A DNA stretch of 64,000 nt from Pempheris klunzingeri (Eukaryota; Chordata; Actinopteri; Acropomatiformes; Pempheridae). The stretch is from the NCBI RefSeq assembly GCF_042242105.1, contig NC_092026.1:24829691-24893690 (forward strand), in the 5' to 3' direction. Within the stretch, counting starts at the first letter, position 1. Every line of letters begins with the position of its first letter. Below the pieces are notes generated by a model. That model had not been told where the DNA came from, made no database searches, and saw only the letters and a program-made list of their open reading frames with translations. Both the position numbers and the translations under genes were made by a program. Of this stretch, positions 1 through 25,388 are shown one piece after another.

Positions 1-173
1 GACACATGCCAACATGAACTAAATGGTGGATGCTGCTGGGGAGACACGGAGCACTGAGGGGTGACGACTGAGTCAGGAGAGGTACATAAAGTGAAAGCCA
101 AGTCGTACCGCGGGGTTTTTGAGAGACCAGCAGCACACCAGGCCTGGTTTCTGCTTGCTAGAGTCCAACTCAC

Positions 174-3100
174 CATAGCCCACAGCCAGGAGGTCCTGGC
201 AGAGACAGCACGTGTGTCAGTGATGTGGAACACAATCCATTACAGATTTATCATCTATTACACTAACAAGACCTGCAGTATTAGCAGCCACTGCAATCCC
301 AGCGTCAGCAGGAGCAGCTCCTACTCAGCAGTGATGGATATGATTTTGAAGAATTTGTATTTGCATGTTGGACACACACACAAAATTGGACAAAATGCAC
401 AAGAGCCGACAGAGGCAGGCGTGTCTGTTACCGGGTTCTTCTTGTTCCAGGCCATGCTGCTGACGCTGCGTCCTCTGCTCAGCTCACAGCTGAAAGCCCA
501 GAGACGCTGCAGGGCTGCACATCCAGGACTCTCTGTGCCCCCCTCCCTCTGCCTGTCTGGACCATACATCACATTTACACTCGCGTGCTTCCATCTGGTC
601 CTTCAGTATCTATTATGAAGCATCCTGACACATCTGCATCATCACTTGTGAGGAGAACACTAGAGCGGTGAGCTGAGTTTACCTCGTGGTTGGGGCAGCT
701 GTCTGTACGCAGCCAGCCTGGGCTGGAAGCTGTTTCCCAGGATGCTCCTCTCCATTACCATTAAGCACTGCTGGAACCTCTGTGACTGCATGATCAGCTG
801 CAGGTCGGACTCTGTGTTTGAACTGTTCCCAAACACTTCCACCTCTCTCAGTGAGCTGGCAGCACTGGCTGAGGGAGGGAGAGAGAAGGACAACGGACTC
901 ACACATGCAGCTGGAGGAAATCATATTCTTTCTTCAAGTTTCAAGACCTTTATTTGTCACATAGACGGTTATACACAGTATAATGACTGACTGATAACCA
1001 TCTGAGAGGTCATGTTCATGTATCTACATCCACACATTCAGAGCCAGTAGAGCCCAGACTGAAGCGGAGCATCCTCTCTCTCCTCATCATGTTACCTGTA
1101 CTGGCTGTGCTACCCAGTGACACGCTCCTCTCTGCACCTCTGCTGCCGTCCACCACAGCCTCCGGACAGTTGACCCCCTCCGCCTCAGGGCTGCACACAG
1201 GGTCCTCCGCCTCAGGGCTCATCAGGGTGTCATACAGGTCCCAGGGGGTAACTGTTGTGGCTGAGGACATGGAAACATTGGAAAAGATGAGCACTATCAC
1301 TGAAGAACAGAAACCCTGCTGCTATTTGTAGATCTAGTTTGTAAGTCCAACAGTAAGAATTTATCGTTCAAAGTCATTTTGCAAACACAAATCTACTGGC
1401 TCCAGTTTCTTTATCCTTCTTTTCTTTGTGAGTGATTGAACTCTGAGTGTGTGAGTGTCAGCTGTGTGTGTGTGAACTGTGTGTGTGAACTGTGAGTGTG
1501 TGTGAACTGTGTGTGTGTAAGTGTGTGTGAACTGTGTGAGTGTGTGAACGGGGTGTGTGAGTGGAGGTGGAGGCAGTGGAGGGCATCCATGCTCGCAGAG
1601 GACAGATCCTTTAATACACCGCCCTTTAATCGAGCGTCTGAGGTATGCGATCTGTTAGTGTATGACGTGCCTCCAGGGACCAGAGGGCATCTGACCTGTG
1701 TCCACCATGACCACGGCGTCACTCTGGACCTGTTTGTTCTTAGCTGCTCCATTCAGTGTCTGCACCGATCGATCCACGTACTTATCAGTGCCCATTCTGT
1801 TCCTGCAAACCTCAGCATACTGGCTATTTCTCTCTCTGGGAAAACAAGGTGAAGAGGACACCAGCTTGTTAGAGTTAAAGAAGAGTATTTATTTTTCAAA
1901 AGCTGGTCAATAAGACAGACACTGCATCAGTATGTGTGTGCCAGAACAGCTCCATAGAGAGAGACGTACCAAACTCGTCTATTTGTGAGTTTAAGAAGAT
2001 GAAGAGGGGTGTATGTTTCCCAGAAGAAGTAGTCCTGAAGTAGTAGCCCTGCTCTAAGTCGCCTTTACACACGTTTCAGGTGTAAAAATGAGGAAGTAGA
2101 GGGCTTCACTCACATGATAGCTTCTGCGTCATTAGCATGTACTGACACAAAGGTGCTGGGTATGTCCAGCAGAGAGATGCTGTCTGTCTCAGAGATGTAG
2201 ACGTCGACAACCTCTTTCAACGTGTCTTCTGTCCACCTGTGCCCTTTCACCCTGTCTCTTTTCCCCTGCACATCTGGACATGAAGCACAAAGAAACTTTC
2301 ACCAAATAGAACAACAGCTATATAACAGCTACAGTCACTCATAATAAAATGTTGTAACTGTATCTGGCTGCACTTACTTAAAAAAAACTTTCTGCAATGT
2401 ACCAACATTAAAGATGGAGTTTAAAAAGTTTAAAAATAATAATACGCATAAAGAATAAAGAATAAGCAGTAGAAGAAAAATGGAATTAATGGTATATATA
2501 TACTGTCCATGCTTAAAATGAAAGAATTAAAGTAATAAGATTGTAATGTACCTGGGAAGTTGATGGGTATGTCTCGTTTGGAATATGTGTCCTCAATTTC
2601 CTCATTCATCGACTCTATGGTAGACTGGCTCGATATTCTGCTGCTTCCCAATACTGACCTGCAAAACATTCTTACAAGGTGAACATGTGTGGGAACACTG
2701 GGCCTAATGGGCGACATCACAGCCCATCAATACATATTTCCACCATGTCCAGGTTATTTCATTGTGTTTAACAAAGTGGCCTGTGGTGAACAATCTTACA
2801 ACACATATCTAACAAAGTGATGCTTTGAGATGGACGGATCCACACCCCCTCAGGCCATCTCAGACCAGCTGCAGCTGTCTGAGCATCAGTACCTGGAGAA
2901 AGGCATGGTGAAGCTCCCGGAGGCTGTGGTCTGGTCTGATGCTGATCCAGCAGACAGTTCATCCAGAAAGAACCTGCTGGCTTTAGCCTGCATCGCACCT
3001 GGATCCACCAGGTACAGAGGCTGGGGCGTGACATCATGGCCTTCTTCATCAACTACCTGCAGACAGGGCAGCGGTTAGCCGCCCAGCTACATATTAGCCT

Positions 3101-4390
3101 CCTGTTGTTATATTAGCCGCCCAGCTACATATTAGCCTCCTGTTGTTATATTAGCCGCCCAGCTACATATTAGCCTCCTGTTGTTATATTAGCCGCCCAG
3201 CTACATATTAGCCTCCTGTTGTTATATTAGCCGCCCAGCTACATATTAGCCTCCTGTTGTTATATTAGCCGCCCAGCTACATATTAGCCTCCTGTTGTTA
3301 TATTAGCCGCCCAGATACATATTAGCCTCCTGTTGTTATATTAGCCGCCCAGCTACATATTAGCCTCCTGTTGTTATATTAGCCGCCCAGATACATATTA
3401 GCCTCCTGTTGTTATATTAGCCGCCCAGCTACATATTAGCCTACTGTTGTTATATTAGCCGCCCAGATACATATTAGCCTCCTGTTGTTATAAGATAAGA
3501 TGAAATAAGATAAGATAAGATGGACTTTATTGATCCCCCATTGGGGATAATCTGCATGTTACAGCAGCAACAAAGGCAGGGGCAAGATAAGCAATAATAG
3601 AAAAAATAAGCAATAGTAGGAAAATAATGTAATAATATTAAATATTTACACTATGTACACCTTTCACTATTAGCCTCTCAACTACATATTAGCCTCCTGT
3701 TGTTAGCCACCTAGCTACATGTTAGCCACCTTATTTGATATTCATTATTTCGTCATTTGATTGTTTGTAAATTGACTGCGAGAGTTGTTGGACACCTGAA
3801 TTTCCCCTCGGGGATAAATAAAGTATCTATCATCTATCATGTAGCCACCTAGCTACATGTTAGCCACCCCACTATATAATCGCAAGTTAAACTTTGACTA
3901 CATTTAGAAGAGAAAATGGCATTTAAAGAGAGCAACCATAGAACAACATTATGAAGATGGTGGATAACAGATCATTGATGAAGTATGGATTTCTGACTTC
4001 ATATGTATAGTCTGCGGTATCTTTTATACAGTCTATGATGACCTGTATAAATCTTATGTAGTCTGTGATGGGTGACTATAAGACTTCCGGTCCAATATGG
4101 CGGCGACGCTGACGTATCATCCAGCATCGCTAGTGCGGCGTCTCCATGACTTCAATCAACCACCCAGCTAGCCTTACTTATTAGTCTCCGCTGCTACGGA
4201 CAGTACCAGAAACACTTGCGGCAGAAGTTACCCGGGGAGCGGCCTGTCTCGGGGTGTGGTTGACGCTCTTGTCCAGGACTTTGCTGCCACCCCCCAGGCT
4301 GAAAGTCTTCCTACTCGGGCAACCGACGACGTTGTTTGTGTGTCTGGTGCTGTGGCTGACTCCATGAATGGCCGACGCCGAGACATTCAT
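174..4390 (-). CDS. dnai4: Dynein axonemal intermediate chain 4 (WDR78), 5' part of gene, runs off left edge
   Basis: Nine coding exons are visible on the minus strand: 4232-4390, 2893-3056, 2552-2658, 2114-2273, 1696-1835, 1096-1260, 683-868, 432-514 and 174-195. All intron phases fit and give 395 codons. Recognisable WDR78 stretches are SLGGGSKVLDKS in exon 1, DEEGHDVTPQPLY in exon 2, ETDSISLLDIPSTFVSV in exon 4, TPWDLYDT in exon 6, FQPRLAAYRQLP in exon 7, LWAFSCELSRGRSVSSMAWN in exon 8 and DLLAVGYG in the 22-bp exon 9. The visible part is the N-terminal region and the start of the first WD repeat; the propeller lies beyond base 1. The family is needed for assembly of a single-headed inner-arm dynein in motile cilia. 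The start at 4388-4390 is the first ATG of the open exon, about 200 bp downstream of an RFX X-box. The exon 1 to exon 2 join is phase-compatible, but a small extra exon between them cannot be excluded. Confidence 0.9.
1441..1562. repeat. Degenerate GTGTGTGAACT minisatellite in a dnai4 intron
   Basis: Imperfect repeats of GTGTGTGAACTGTGAGTG type over about 120 bp, between dnai4 exons 5 and 6. Confidence 0.7.
3075..3492. repeat. 38-bp minisatellite, exactly 11 copies, in dnai4 intron 1
   Basis: The unit begins TTAGCCGCCCAGCTACATAT and ends CCTGTTGTTATA. The array is 418 bp, exactly 11 units, with only a few G/A or C/A changes. Diverged half-units continue at 3668-3730 and 3840-3870, beyond inserted retroposon tails. 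Confidence 0.92.
3493..3667 (-). mobile_element. LINE tail inserted in the minisatellite
   Basis: On the minus strand it ends ATTATCCCCAATGGGGGATC followed by AATAAAGTCCATCTTATC and a (TTATC)n tail, a Rex1-like 3' end. Minisatellite-type sequence resumes at its right. Confidence 0.6.
3732..3840 (+). mobile_element. Second LINE tail, opposite orientation
   Basis: It ends ATTTCCCCTCGGGGATAAAT followed by AAAGTATCTATCATCTATCA, a Rex1-like 3' end on the plus strand. TAGCCACC-type minisatellite sequence flanks both sides. Confidence 0.55.
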
Positions 4391-4593
4391 TGTTCTGGAG
4401 GAGCTAGGAGACGGTCAACAACACGTTAGCAGCTAGCAGTTAGCATGGCGCCGGGCTCTAGTAATGACCATGTTACAACTTACGGCCTCAGCACCAGAGC
4501 GCGTTTCTTCTGTCCTTGTTCCCGGGCCACAGAGGCACACATCGTCCTGTGTCACATAGTCTCTGTCTTGTTGCTGTGTGGCTTCTCCACGGC

Positions 4594-4607
4594 GTTGCCA
4601 TAGTAAC
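4594..4607. promoter_or_regulatory. RFX X-box in the dnai4 promoter
   Basis: The sequence GTTGCCATAGTAAC fits the X-box consensus (GTNRCC, two bases, RGYAAC) at every position. It lies 204 bp upstream of the dnai4 start codon. RFX factors control motile-cilium genes, which matches the identity of the gene. Its occupancy is inferred. Confidence 0.75.
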
Positions 4608-5460
4608 GGGACGCCTCGGGCCCCTGCTGGACGGTCCACAAGACGGAAATAATAAAGTACAGTGATGATCACAGTGTGATCAAACTCCCTGCCCTATGTC
4701 TTCAAAGTCACATTTGTTTTATTGTCTTTGTGTAACTGATCCCAGACTAATACTTCCGGCTCCACGTGTTTGCTGGACATGAGAATGACATCTGCTCATT
4801 AAAGCATCTGAGCTCAGGAGGTAAGACACGTGCTGCCTGCGGACACGTCTCAGTTCTGGGTGTATGTTCCCGTTCCTCTGTCACATATCTTAGTGATGGA
4901 CCTGTGCTGCATGTCCGTCCCCCTCTCCTCTGCTTTCCTGTGAGGTCGCACAGCTGCAGAATAAAAGACTTTTAAAGTGAACCAGTAGACACATTGCTGT
5001 GTGTTGTGTGGGCCTGTCTCAGGTCTTGGTCCTGTCTTCATCACACGCTGCACGTCACTGAGCAGGTTCTATCAAAGGGTGATTTCCAGGAAATATTTGT
5101 GACGTGGTACACTCTGTGAAGGTAAAACTGTCCATATGACAGATAGATACTTTATTCAGGTGTAATAATACTATTGACTTGTTAATCATCTGCTCCAGAT
5201 GGGTGAATGAAGCTCCGGAGGGGACCCCAGGTTAGTAAAGACCCTCTAAGGCAGAAACTTTAAATAGTGTTCTTCTTAGTGAGGGGATGCTGGAGGACAA
5301 AGGAGACAGCGTGTCCTGCGTGTCATACATGCTTCAGTGTGAGCTTAGAGCAGGGCTGACCCTGGATCAGCCGCGCTCAGGGAGCAGAGCGGAGGCCGAG
5401 GAGAACATGTGCGCCTTATCAGAGAGATGACGCTGATCTCTGCTCTGGAGATAAGGCTCA

Positions 5461-5468
5461 TATAAGAG
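5461..5468 (+). promoter_or_regulatory. TATA box of fam151a
   Basis: TATAAGAG lies 85-92 bp upstream of the fam151a start codon. A start site about 30 bp downstream would give a 5' UTR of about 60 nt. Nothing else in this region looks like a core promoter for the plus-strand gene. Confidence 0.5.
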
Positions 5469-5552
5469 ACGGCCAGGGCACATCTGTGTGGCTCCGCAGC
5501 GCTTTACAAACACTCTCCACCCCAAGGACGGCACAGAGAAACTGGGCCGACG

Positions 5553-12198
<6,646 letters not shown>

Positions 12199-13202
12199 CT
12201 GACAGCACCCACAGCCCACGTTTGTGTCACACAGCTGCTCTTTGTCTGACACAGACACTTCACATCGTCTTCACCGTTCAAACAGTCAGAGCCAGACTGA
12301 CCTCTGAAGGGCTTCTAGCTTCCAGTTATTTGTTATTTAGTTCATAGTCGACAAAGAGCGCTAGATATTACAATTCAAACCAAAAATGTGAGCCTCGTGG
12401 TGATGCTAGAGCACAAGCAGTCAGCAGGAACATGACACCAACCCATCACGTAGCCGATGAAATATTCCACGGAGTATATGAAAGCTGATAGTGACCAGGC
12501 ACGTGTGCAAAGTTCCCCAACAATCCACCCAGATATTTCAGTCCAGACTAAAGTGGTGGACCGACTGACGGACATCTGCTTACGTGCCAAAATCCAGCTG
12601 CCCCGAATCAGTGAAGAGGTCCAGCTGTAAATATGCAGCGTCCACTGCACGCCTTGGTCACAGCTGCTGTAGGAGAAGCTGCCGTGCTGAACATGTCAGC
12701 CTGTACATTCAGGGTTAAAGTTGTTTGTGAGCCTCAACAGTTGTCCAGTGCAGTGAGTCTGGCCCAGATGCTCCTCCACGTTGGTCCACAGATAAAAATG
12801 CTGCCCATCAGTCTACTGGACTGTCTCCTAAAGACTTCGCTCAGCCTGCCTACCCCCGGTGTTGTACCACTGATTGTAAAATTGTGAACACAGACACAGA
12901 ACAAACACATTGTGTTTAAAACATTTAATAAAGTCATCTGAAAGCCTCTAATGAAGCATCCTCATGTTTTGATCAAAGGACAGGCGTTGTCATGGAGACG
13001 ACTGTCTGGCCACTGAATGCCACTGTACATGTTGGTCACAATGACCCATGTTTCCTATGAAGCACACAGGCAAACGTCTCCCTGGCAATACTCCTCTCTA
13101 AAACATGGACTTAATCATTAGAGTTGATTCTGATAGGAACAAACCTTGTGACAGAGTTAATTAGCGGTACCATGTTGTCCAGGCTGGATGTAAATTGGCC
13201 AT
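12199..13202. other. Convergent 3' ends of fam151a (+) and acot11 (-)
   Basis: The two stop codons face each other across 1,004 bp. No exon is visible between them. The stretch should hold both 3' UTRs. The only clear poly(A) hexamers I find overlap one another near 12924-12932. Confidence 0.6.
12924..12932. terminator. Overlapping poly(A) signals for fam151a and acot11
   Basis: On the plus strand AATAAA occupies 12927-12932. On the minus strand the same nine bases read ATTAAA (12929-12924). It lies 729 bp past the fam151a stop and about 270 bp past the acot11 stop, so it could serve both transcripts. Use of the site is inferred. Confidence 0.5.
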
Positions 13203-21163
<7,961 letters not shown>

Positions 21164-21324
21164 TTAGCCAGAGACAAAGCTCAGTTTTAGGTCAGCTCTA
21201 GCTGTGCTCACAGACACCTGTGACCCTGTGGCTGAAGTCAGCAGGCGCTCCACACTTCTCTGACTGACTGAGAGCAGCTCTTCAAGGTGGTTCAAAGGTA
21301 CACAAGGTCAGAGACAGAGGAGGG

Positions 21325-21836
21325 TGTCTGGACAGATAGGACAGGACAGATAAGACAGGACACACAGGACAGGACAGGACACTACAGGACAGACTGGACA
21401 GATAGGACAGGACAGATAGGACAGGACAGGACACTACAGGACAGACTGGACAGATAGGACAGGACAGATAGGACAGGACACTACAGGACAGACTGGACAG
21501 ATAGGACAGGACAGATAGGACAGGACACTACAGGACAGACTGGACAGATAGGACAGGACAGGACACTACAGGACAGACTGGACAGATAGGACAGGACAGA
21601 TAGGACAGGACAGGACACTACAGGACAGACTGGACAGATAGGACAGGACAGATAGGACAGGACAGGACACTACAGGACAGACTGAACAGATAGGACAGGA
21701 CAGATAGGACAGTACACTACAGGACAGACTGGACAGATAGGACAGGACAGATAGGACAGTACACTACAGGACAGACTGGACAGATAGGACAGGACAGGAC
21801 ACTACAGGACAGACTGGACAGATAGGACAGGACAGA
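21325..21836. repeat. GGACAGATAGGACAGGACA minisatellite upstream of the acot11 start
   Basis: About 500 bp of tandem modules GGACAGATA, GGACA and CACTACAGGACAGACT, arranged in higher-order units of about 55-65 bp. It lies in the presumed 5' UTR intron of acot11. Confidence 0.9.
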
Positions 21837-22127
21837 CGTCTCTCTGAACACGGACTCACAGGCTAATGGTGGCTAACAGTCAGCCCCACAGCACCGCAAA
21901 CCAAATCACCTGAACTCAGCAGACAGTGTTTGTCAGCACGAACCCTCTACAGGAACTTTACTCACTAACTTTATCTTGTGTCTTTACGCATGAAACTTTC
22001 TCACCTAACTTCAACCTCAACTGCATCATGTGTTCAGTAGTAGCTAGCGTCTACGCTAACTACTAACTACTTTAGCTACTAGTTAAGTTGAGTAGTTAAC
22101 CTGTGACACGTTATCTTCCTCACTCAC

Positions 22128-22165
22128 CTGACGGCGCCCTGTGACGGTGAGCAGCTCAACAACAT
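22128..22165 (-). other. Probable acot11 5' non-coding exon with an upstream ATG
   Basis: A donor (CAG/GTGAGTG at 22128/22127) precedes a clean acceptor ending at 21142, just upstream of the acot11 start. This suggests a 5' UTR exon here. An ATG at 22163-22165 opens a 22-codon frame that splices into the coding exon and ends at 21111, past the main ATG. The exon start upstream is not resolved. Confidence 0.5.
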
Positions 22166-22253
22166 GGAGTTAGCAACTTTTCAAACTAAAAGCCTTATTA
22201 AGTAAGGCGACACGAGCTCTCACAGGTTTACCACCTGAGTGAGGCTTCTGGCC

Positions 22254-22255
<2 letters not shown>

Positions 22256-22288
<33 letters not shown>

Positions 22289-22290
22289 GC
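22256..22290. repeat. (ACAG)n microsatellite
   Basis: About eight perfect ACAG units just upstream of the presumed acot11 5' exon. Confidence 0.85.
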
Positions 22291-22689
22291 ACTTCCCTAG
22301 TGTCTCAGAGAAACAGGTCCAATGCCAAGGAACTATGGGGGGGGAGGGACCTCCTGAGGGACTGCCCTCTGATAGCCACACACACATTAAGAGGAAACTA
22401 GCGGCTGTGGAGGTGACGCATTCAGCTGAGAAGCCCAAGAGACCGACTTCCGGGATTCCGTGCGAAATCCATCGGGAGTGGGGGGTGAATTAACCTTCAC
22501 AGCGGCCTGCTGTAACTGTGGAGTCAGTCAGGGAGACATTTGTGTCAAATTTCAATCAAACTTTATTTTAATCTTTTTTTATTGATTTTATTGATTGATT
22601 TGATTTTTTATTGATAAATGAATAAATACAGTGCAATATTTGAAATGTGCATTTGACTGTCCTATCGTACTGGCCTGGGTATATTTGGT

Positions 22690-22890
22690 ACTGATGTGAG
22701 CGTGTGATGTTTTAGAATGTTGTGTGAATCAGTGATCGGATGCTGTTGTGTGAGTGATGGACACTGTTTTAGTTATTTATTCTAAATTATTCTCTTTTTT
22801 ATGAGTCCGTATCCTGACTGTGCACCTTAATTTCGTTGTACACGCGCGTATAATGACAATTAAGTATCTTCAATCTTGAATCTTGAACGC
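22690..22890 (+). mobile_element. LINE-type 3' tail
   Basis: It ends TTTCGTTGTACACGCGCG, then TAATGACAATTAAGTATC and a repeated CTTGAATCTTGAA tail, the usual 3' end of a truncated fish LINE. No coding part is present. Confidence 0.5.
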
Positions 22891-22924
22891 ACACACACAT
22901 ACACACACACACACACACACATAC

Positions 22925-23760
22925 ATACATACACACACACACTTACTTCTTCGTGACATAGAGTCAACAAGGTGCTGGAAACATTCCTCACAGATTTTGT
23001 TCCATATTGACATGATAGCATCACTCAGTTGCTGCAGATTTGTCAGCTGCACATCCATGATGTGAATCTCCCGTTCCACCACATCCCAGAGGTGTTCTAC
23101 TGGATTGAGATCTGCTGACTGTGGAGGCCATTTAAGTACAGTGAACTCATTGTCATGTTCAAGAAACCAGTTTGAGATGATTTGAGCTTTGTGACATGGC
23201 GCGTTCTCCTGCTGGAAGTAGCCATCAGAAGATGGGTACACTGAGGTCATAAAGGGATGGACATGGTCAGCAACAATACTCAGATAGGTTGTGGCATTTA
23301 AACGATGCTCAATTGGTACTAAGGGACCCAAAGTGTGCCAAGAAAATATCCTCCACACCATTACACCACCACCAGCAGCCTGAACCGTTGATACAAGGCA
23401 GGATGGATCCATGCTTTCATGTTGTTTTCGCCAAATGCTGACCCTACCATCCAAATGTCACAGCAGAAACCGAGACTCATCAACAAGGCATTTTCACTGC
23501 TCACTGGATATTTTCTCTTTTTTGGACCATTCTCTGTAAACCCTAGAGATAGTTGTGTGGGAAAATCCCAGTAGATGAGCAGTTTCTGAAATACTCAGAC
23601 CAGCCAACAACCATGCCACGTTCAAAGTCACTTAAATCCCCTTTCTTACCCATTCTGAGGTTTGAACTTCAGCAGGTCGTCTTGACCATGTCTACATGCC
23701 TAAATGCATTGAGTTGCTGCCATGTGGTGTTTGTGGTCATAACTAAGAGCCAATCAGCTC
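22925..23760 (-). mobile_element. Tc1-like transposon remnant with a partial transposase
   Basis: A minus-strand frame at about 22955-23454 encodes the catalytic half of a Tc1 transposase (GGGVMVWRIFSWHTLGPLVP, QSADLNPVEHLWDVVEREI). The usual second catalytic Asp is Glu here (FQQENAPCHKA). The N-terminal half (23460-23700) is present as broken frames. The 3' end has been overtaken by a (CA)n tract at 22889-22942. Confidence 0.8.
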
Positions 23761-24186
23761 CTTGATCAGGCTACAGCCAGCCATTTCCCATCATACCTTG
23801 GGTTTTGTAGTCAGTGGTCAGTGATCACCAGTGGTCAATTCTGCACAGGCCTGACTGTTTGGTTAACTTGACACACGTCCGTGACAAAGGTAGACATGCA
23901 GTCCGGGTCAGAAAAGTAAGGCAGGAGTACAGTGAGGGACCGTGTGCCGGAGAGCAGGTGTCTTCGGTGGGCTGAGGGCCGGGGACTGCCCCCTCTGCTT
24001 CACACGGTCCAGTCTGTGTCTGGTGCTGTGCTCAACCTCCCAGGACCCATTGTGCTTACATGCATATTGTTTAGCAGCGTATACACCCTGCTGGAACCCC
24101 GATGATCTTCTTCATGTTCCCCATCTCCCTCTTCTCCTCTAAAAGTGTTCATTCAGTAAAAACTGCCAACACTAGCAGATGGGTTG

Positions 24187-24188
<2 letters not shown>

Positions 24189-24257
<69 letters not shown>

Positions 24258-24270
24258 ATATATATATATG
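24189..24270. repeat. Compound (TA)n(TG)n(TA)n microsatellite
   Basis: About 14 TA units are followed by about 19 TG units and a short TA run. It lies in the acot11-mrpl37 intergenic region. Confidence 0.85.
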
Positions 24271-24364
24271 CGCACACACTTGCCACTGTCATGTGGGGAA
24301 TCATGAATCCTTAATTTAGAATTCCTGAATCGTTGGGTCTCTCTCTTAATTAAAGAGTTTGGTC

Positions 24365-24672
24365 GAGGCATCGCAGGTCCTTCCTCCCTGCTGCTATCAG
24401 ACTTTACAATCGAGCCTGCTCCCAGTAGACCAACATGAAGAAAAAACTCAAGTGCAATATTTCCTATATATTTTTATAACCTAATCATGTGCAATAGCCT
24501 TTTCTCTCATTCATCATGCAAATTACAGTTTGTATATACTGTATATATATATTTTCCTTTTTTATATTCCTATATATTTTTATACTTTTATCCAGTAGGT
24601 GTGAACTGCTGCTGACTGAATTTCCCCACTGTGGGATAAATAAAGGCTAATCTATCTATCTATCTATCTAGG
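24365..24672 (+). mobile_element. Rex1-type LINE 3' end with ATCT tail
   Basis: The fragment starts with coding sequence for HRRSFLPAAIRLYNRACSQ and continues to ATTTCCCCACTGTGGGATAA followed by a (CTAT)n tail. This is the usual 5'-truncated form of this fish LINE. Confidence 0.65.
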
Positions 24673-24775
24673 CCTGCTCTTTATGGAAATCTTGAGATCT
24701 TGGGATCTTGAGATGACACTTATAACCAATTATGAATTGGTGCTATATAAATAAAGACTTGTAAAGATTTTACAA
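24661..24775 (+). repeat. Short retroposon tail
   Basis: The sequence ends GGTGCTATATAAATAAAG, the common 3' tail of fish SINE/LINE copies. It directly follows the ATCT tail of the neighbouring LINE fragment. Confidence 0.45.
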
Positions 24776-25142
24776 AAAATAAGAGTTTTGCTTCTTGACA
24801 ATTAAACAAGAAAACAAGCATCCTAATGCTCATAAGCTGCTTAGACCCCGATCATTGTGGCTATCGTTGTGGGTTTAATTGATTTCTTAAGGTTTTAGTC
24901 TTGTGCCACAACCTCTAAAGTATGCGAGATGCTCACACATGCTGATAGTCCCATCACATGCAAGTATTTTGTCCCTGAATGGAGCCTGGCACTGCGTCAC
25001 AGTACAACTGTGTTACAATAGCTGTGAGGATGAACACGTGTGACAACATGAAAGAACTGATAAGGATCTGAGCCGTGTTCATTTTCACTGTGGTGACCAG
25101 TAAAGCATAAACACACCCAGGTACACATTTACAATGACTGTT

Positions 25143-25148
25143 TTTATT
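25143..25148 (-). terminator. Poly(A) signal for mrpl37
   Basis: AATAAA on the minus strand, about 240 nt past the mrpl37 stop codon. It is the first canonical hexamer downstream of the gene. Confidence 0.5.
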
Positions 25149-25388
25149 GAGTGAACAAACGATGATGGTCCAGTCGCTGCTTCAGCCTTGTGAAATATTA
25201 TTATAACTATAATAATAACATTAATGAATGAAAAAAATTGTATTATTAGACAGTGAAACATACTGTGAACCAGGTTTGGACAGTTTGAAAGGAAAGGAGG
25301 AAGCACACACATTCAGTACTTGACTGGTAACTCTATATACACACACACACATAGACATAGACACAGGTGGTTGGTGAAGAACACAGCC

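Larger units (their letters stand above)
4391..5552. other. Divergent intergenic region between dnai4 and fam151a
   Basis: This 1.16-kb stretch separates two divergently transcribed genes. The dnai4-proximal part (4391-4640) is GC-rich, with the X-box. The fam151a-proximal part has a TATA box near 5461. I see no coding exon in between. Confidence 0.6.
22895..25388. other. Intergenic region between acot11 and mrpl37
   Basis: Apart from the Tc1 remnant, the LINE and SINE tails and the microsatellites listed separately, I see no exon here. 23760-24180 and 24780-25140 are unrecognised single-copy-looking DNA, the latter holding the mrpl37 3' end. Confidence 0.5.

Noticed and set aside
3075-3492. 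CRISPR-like array of regular repeats
   Set aside because: Units are contiguous with no unique spacers, in a vertebrate intron; it is a minisatellite.
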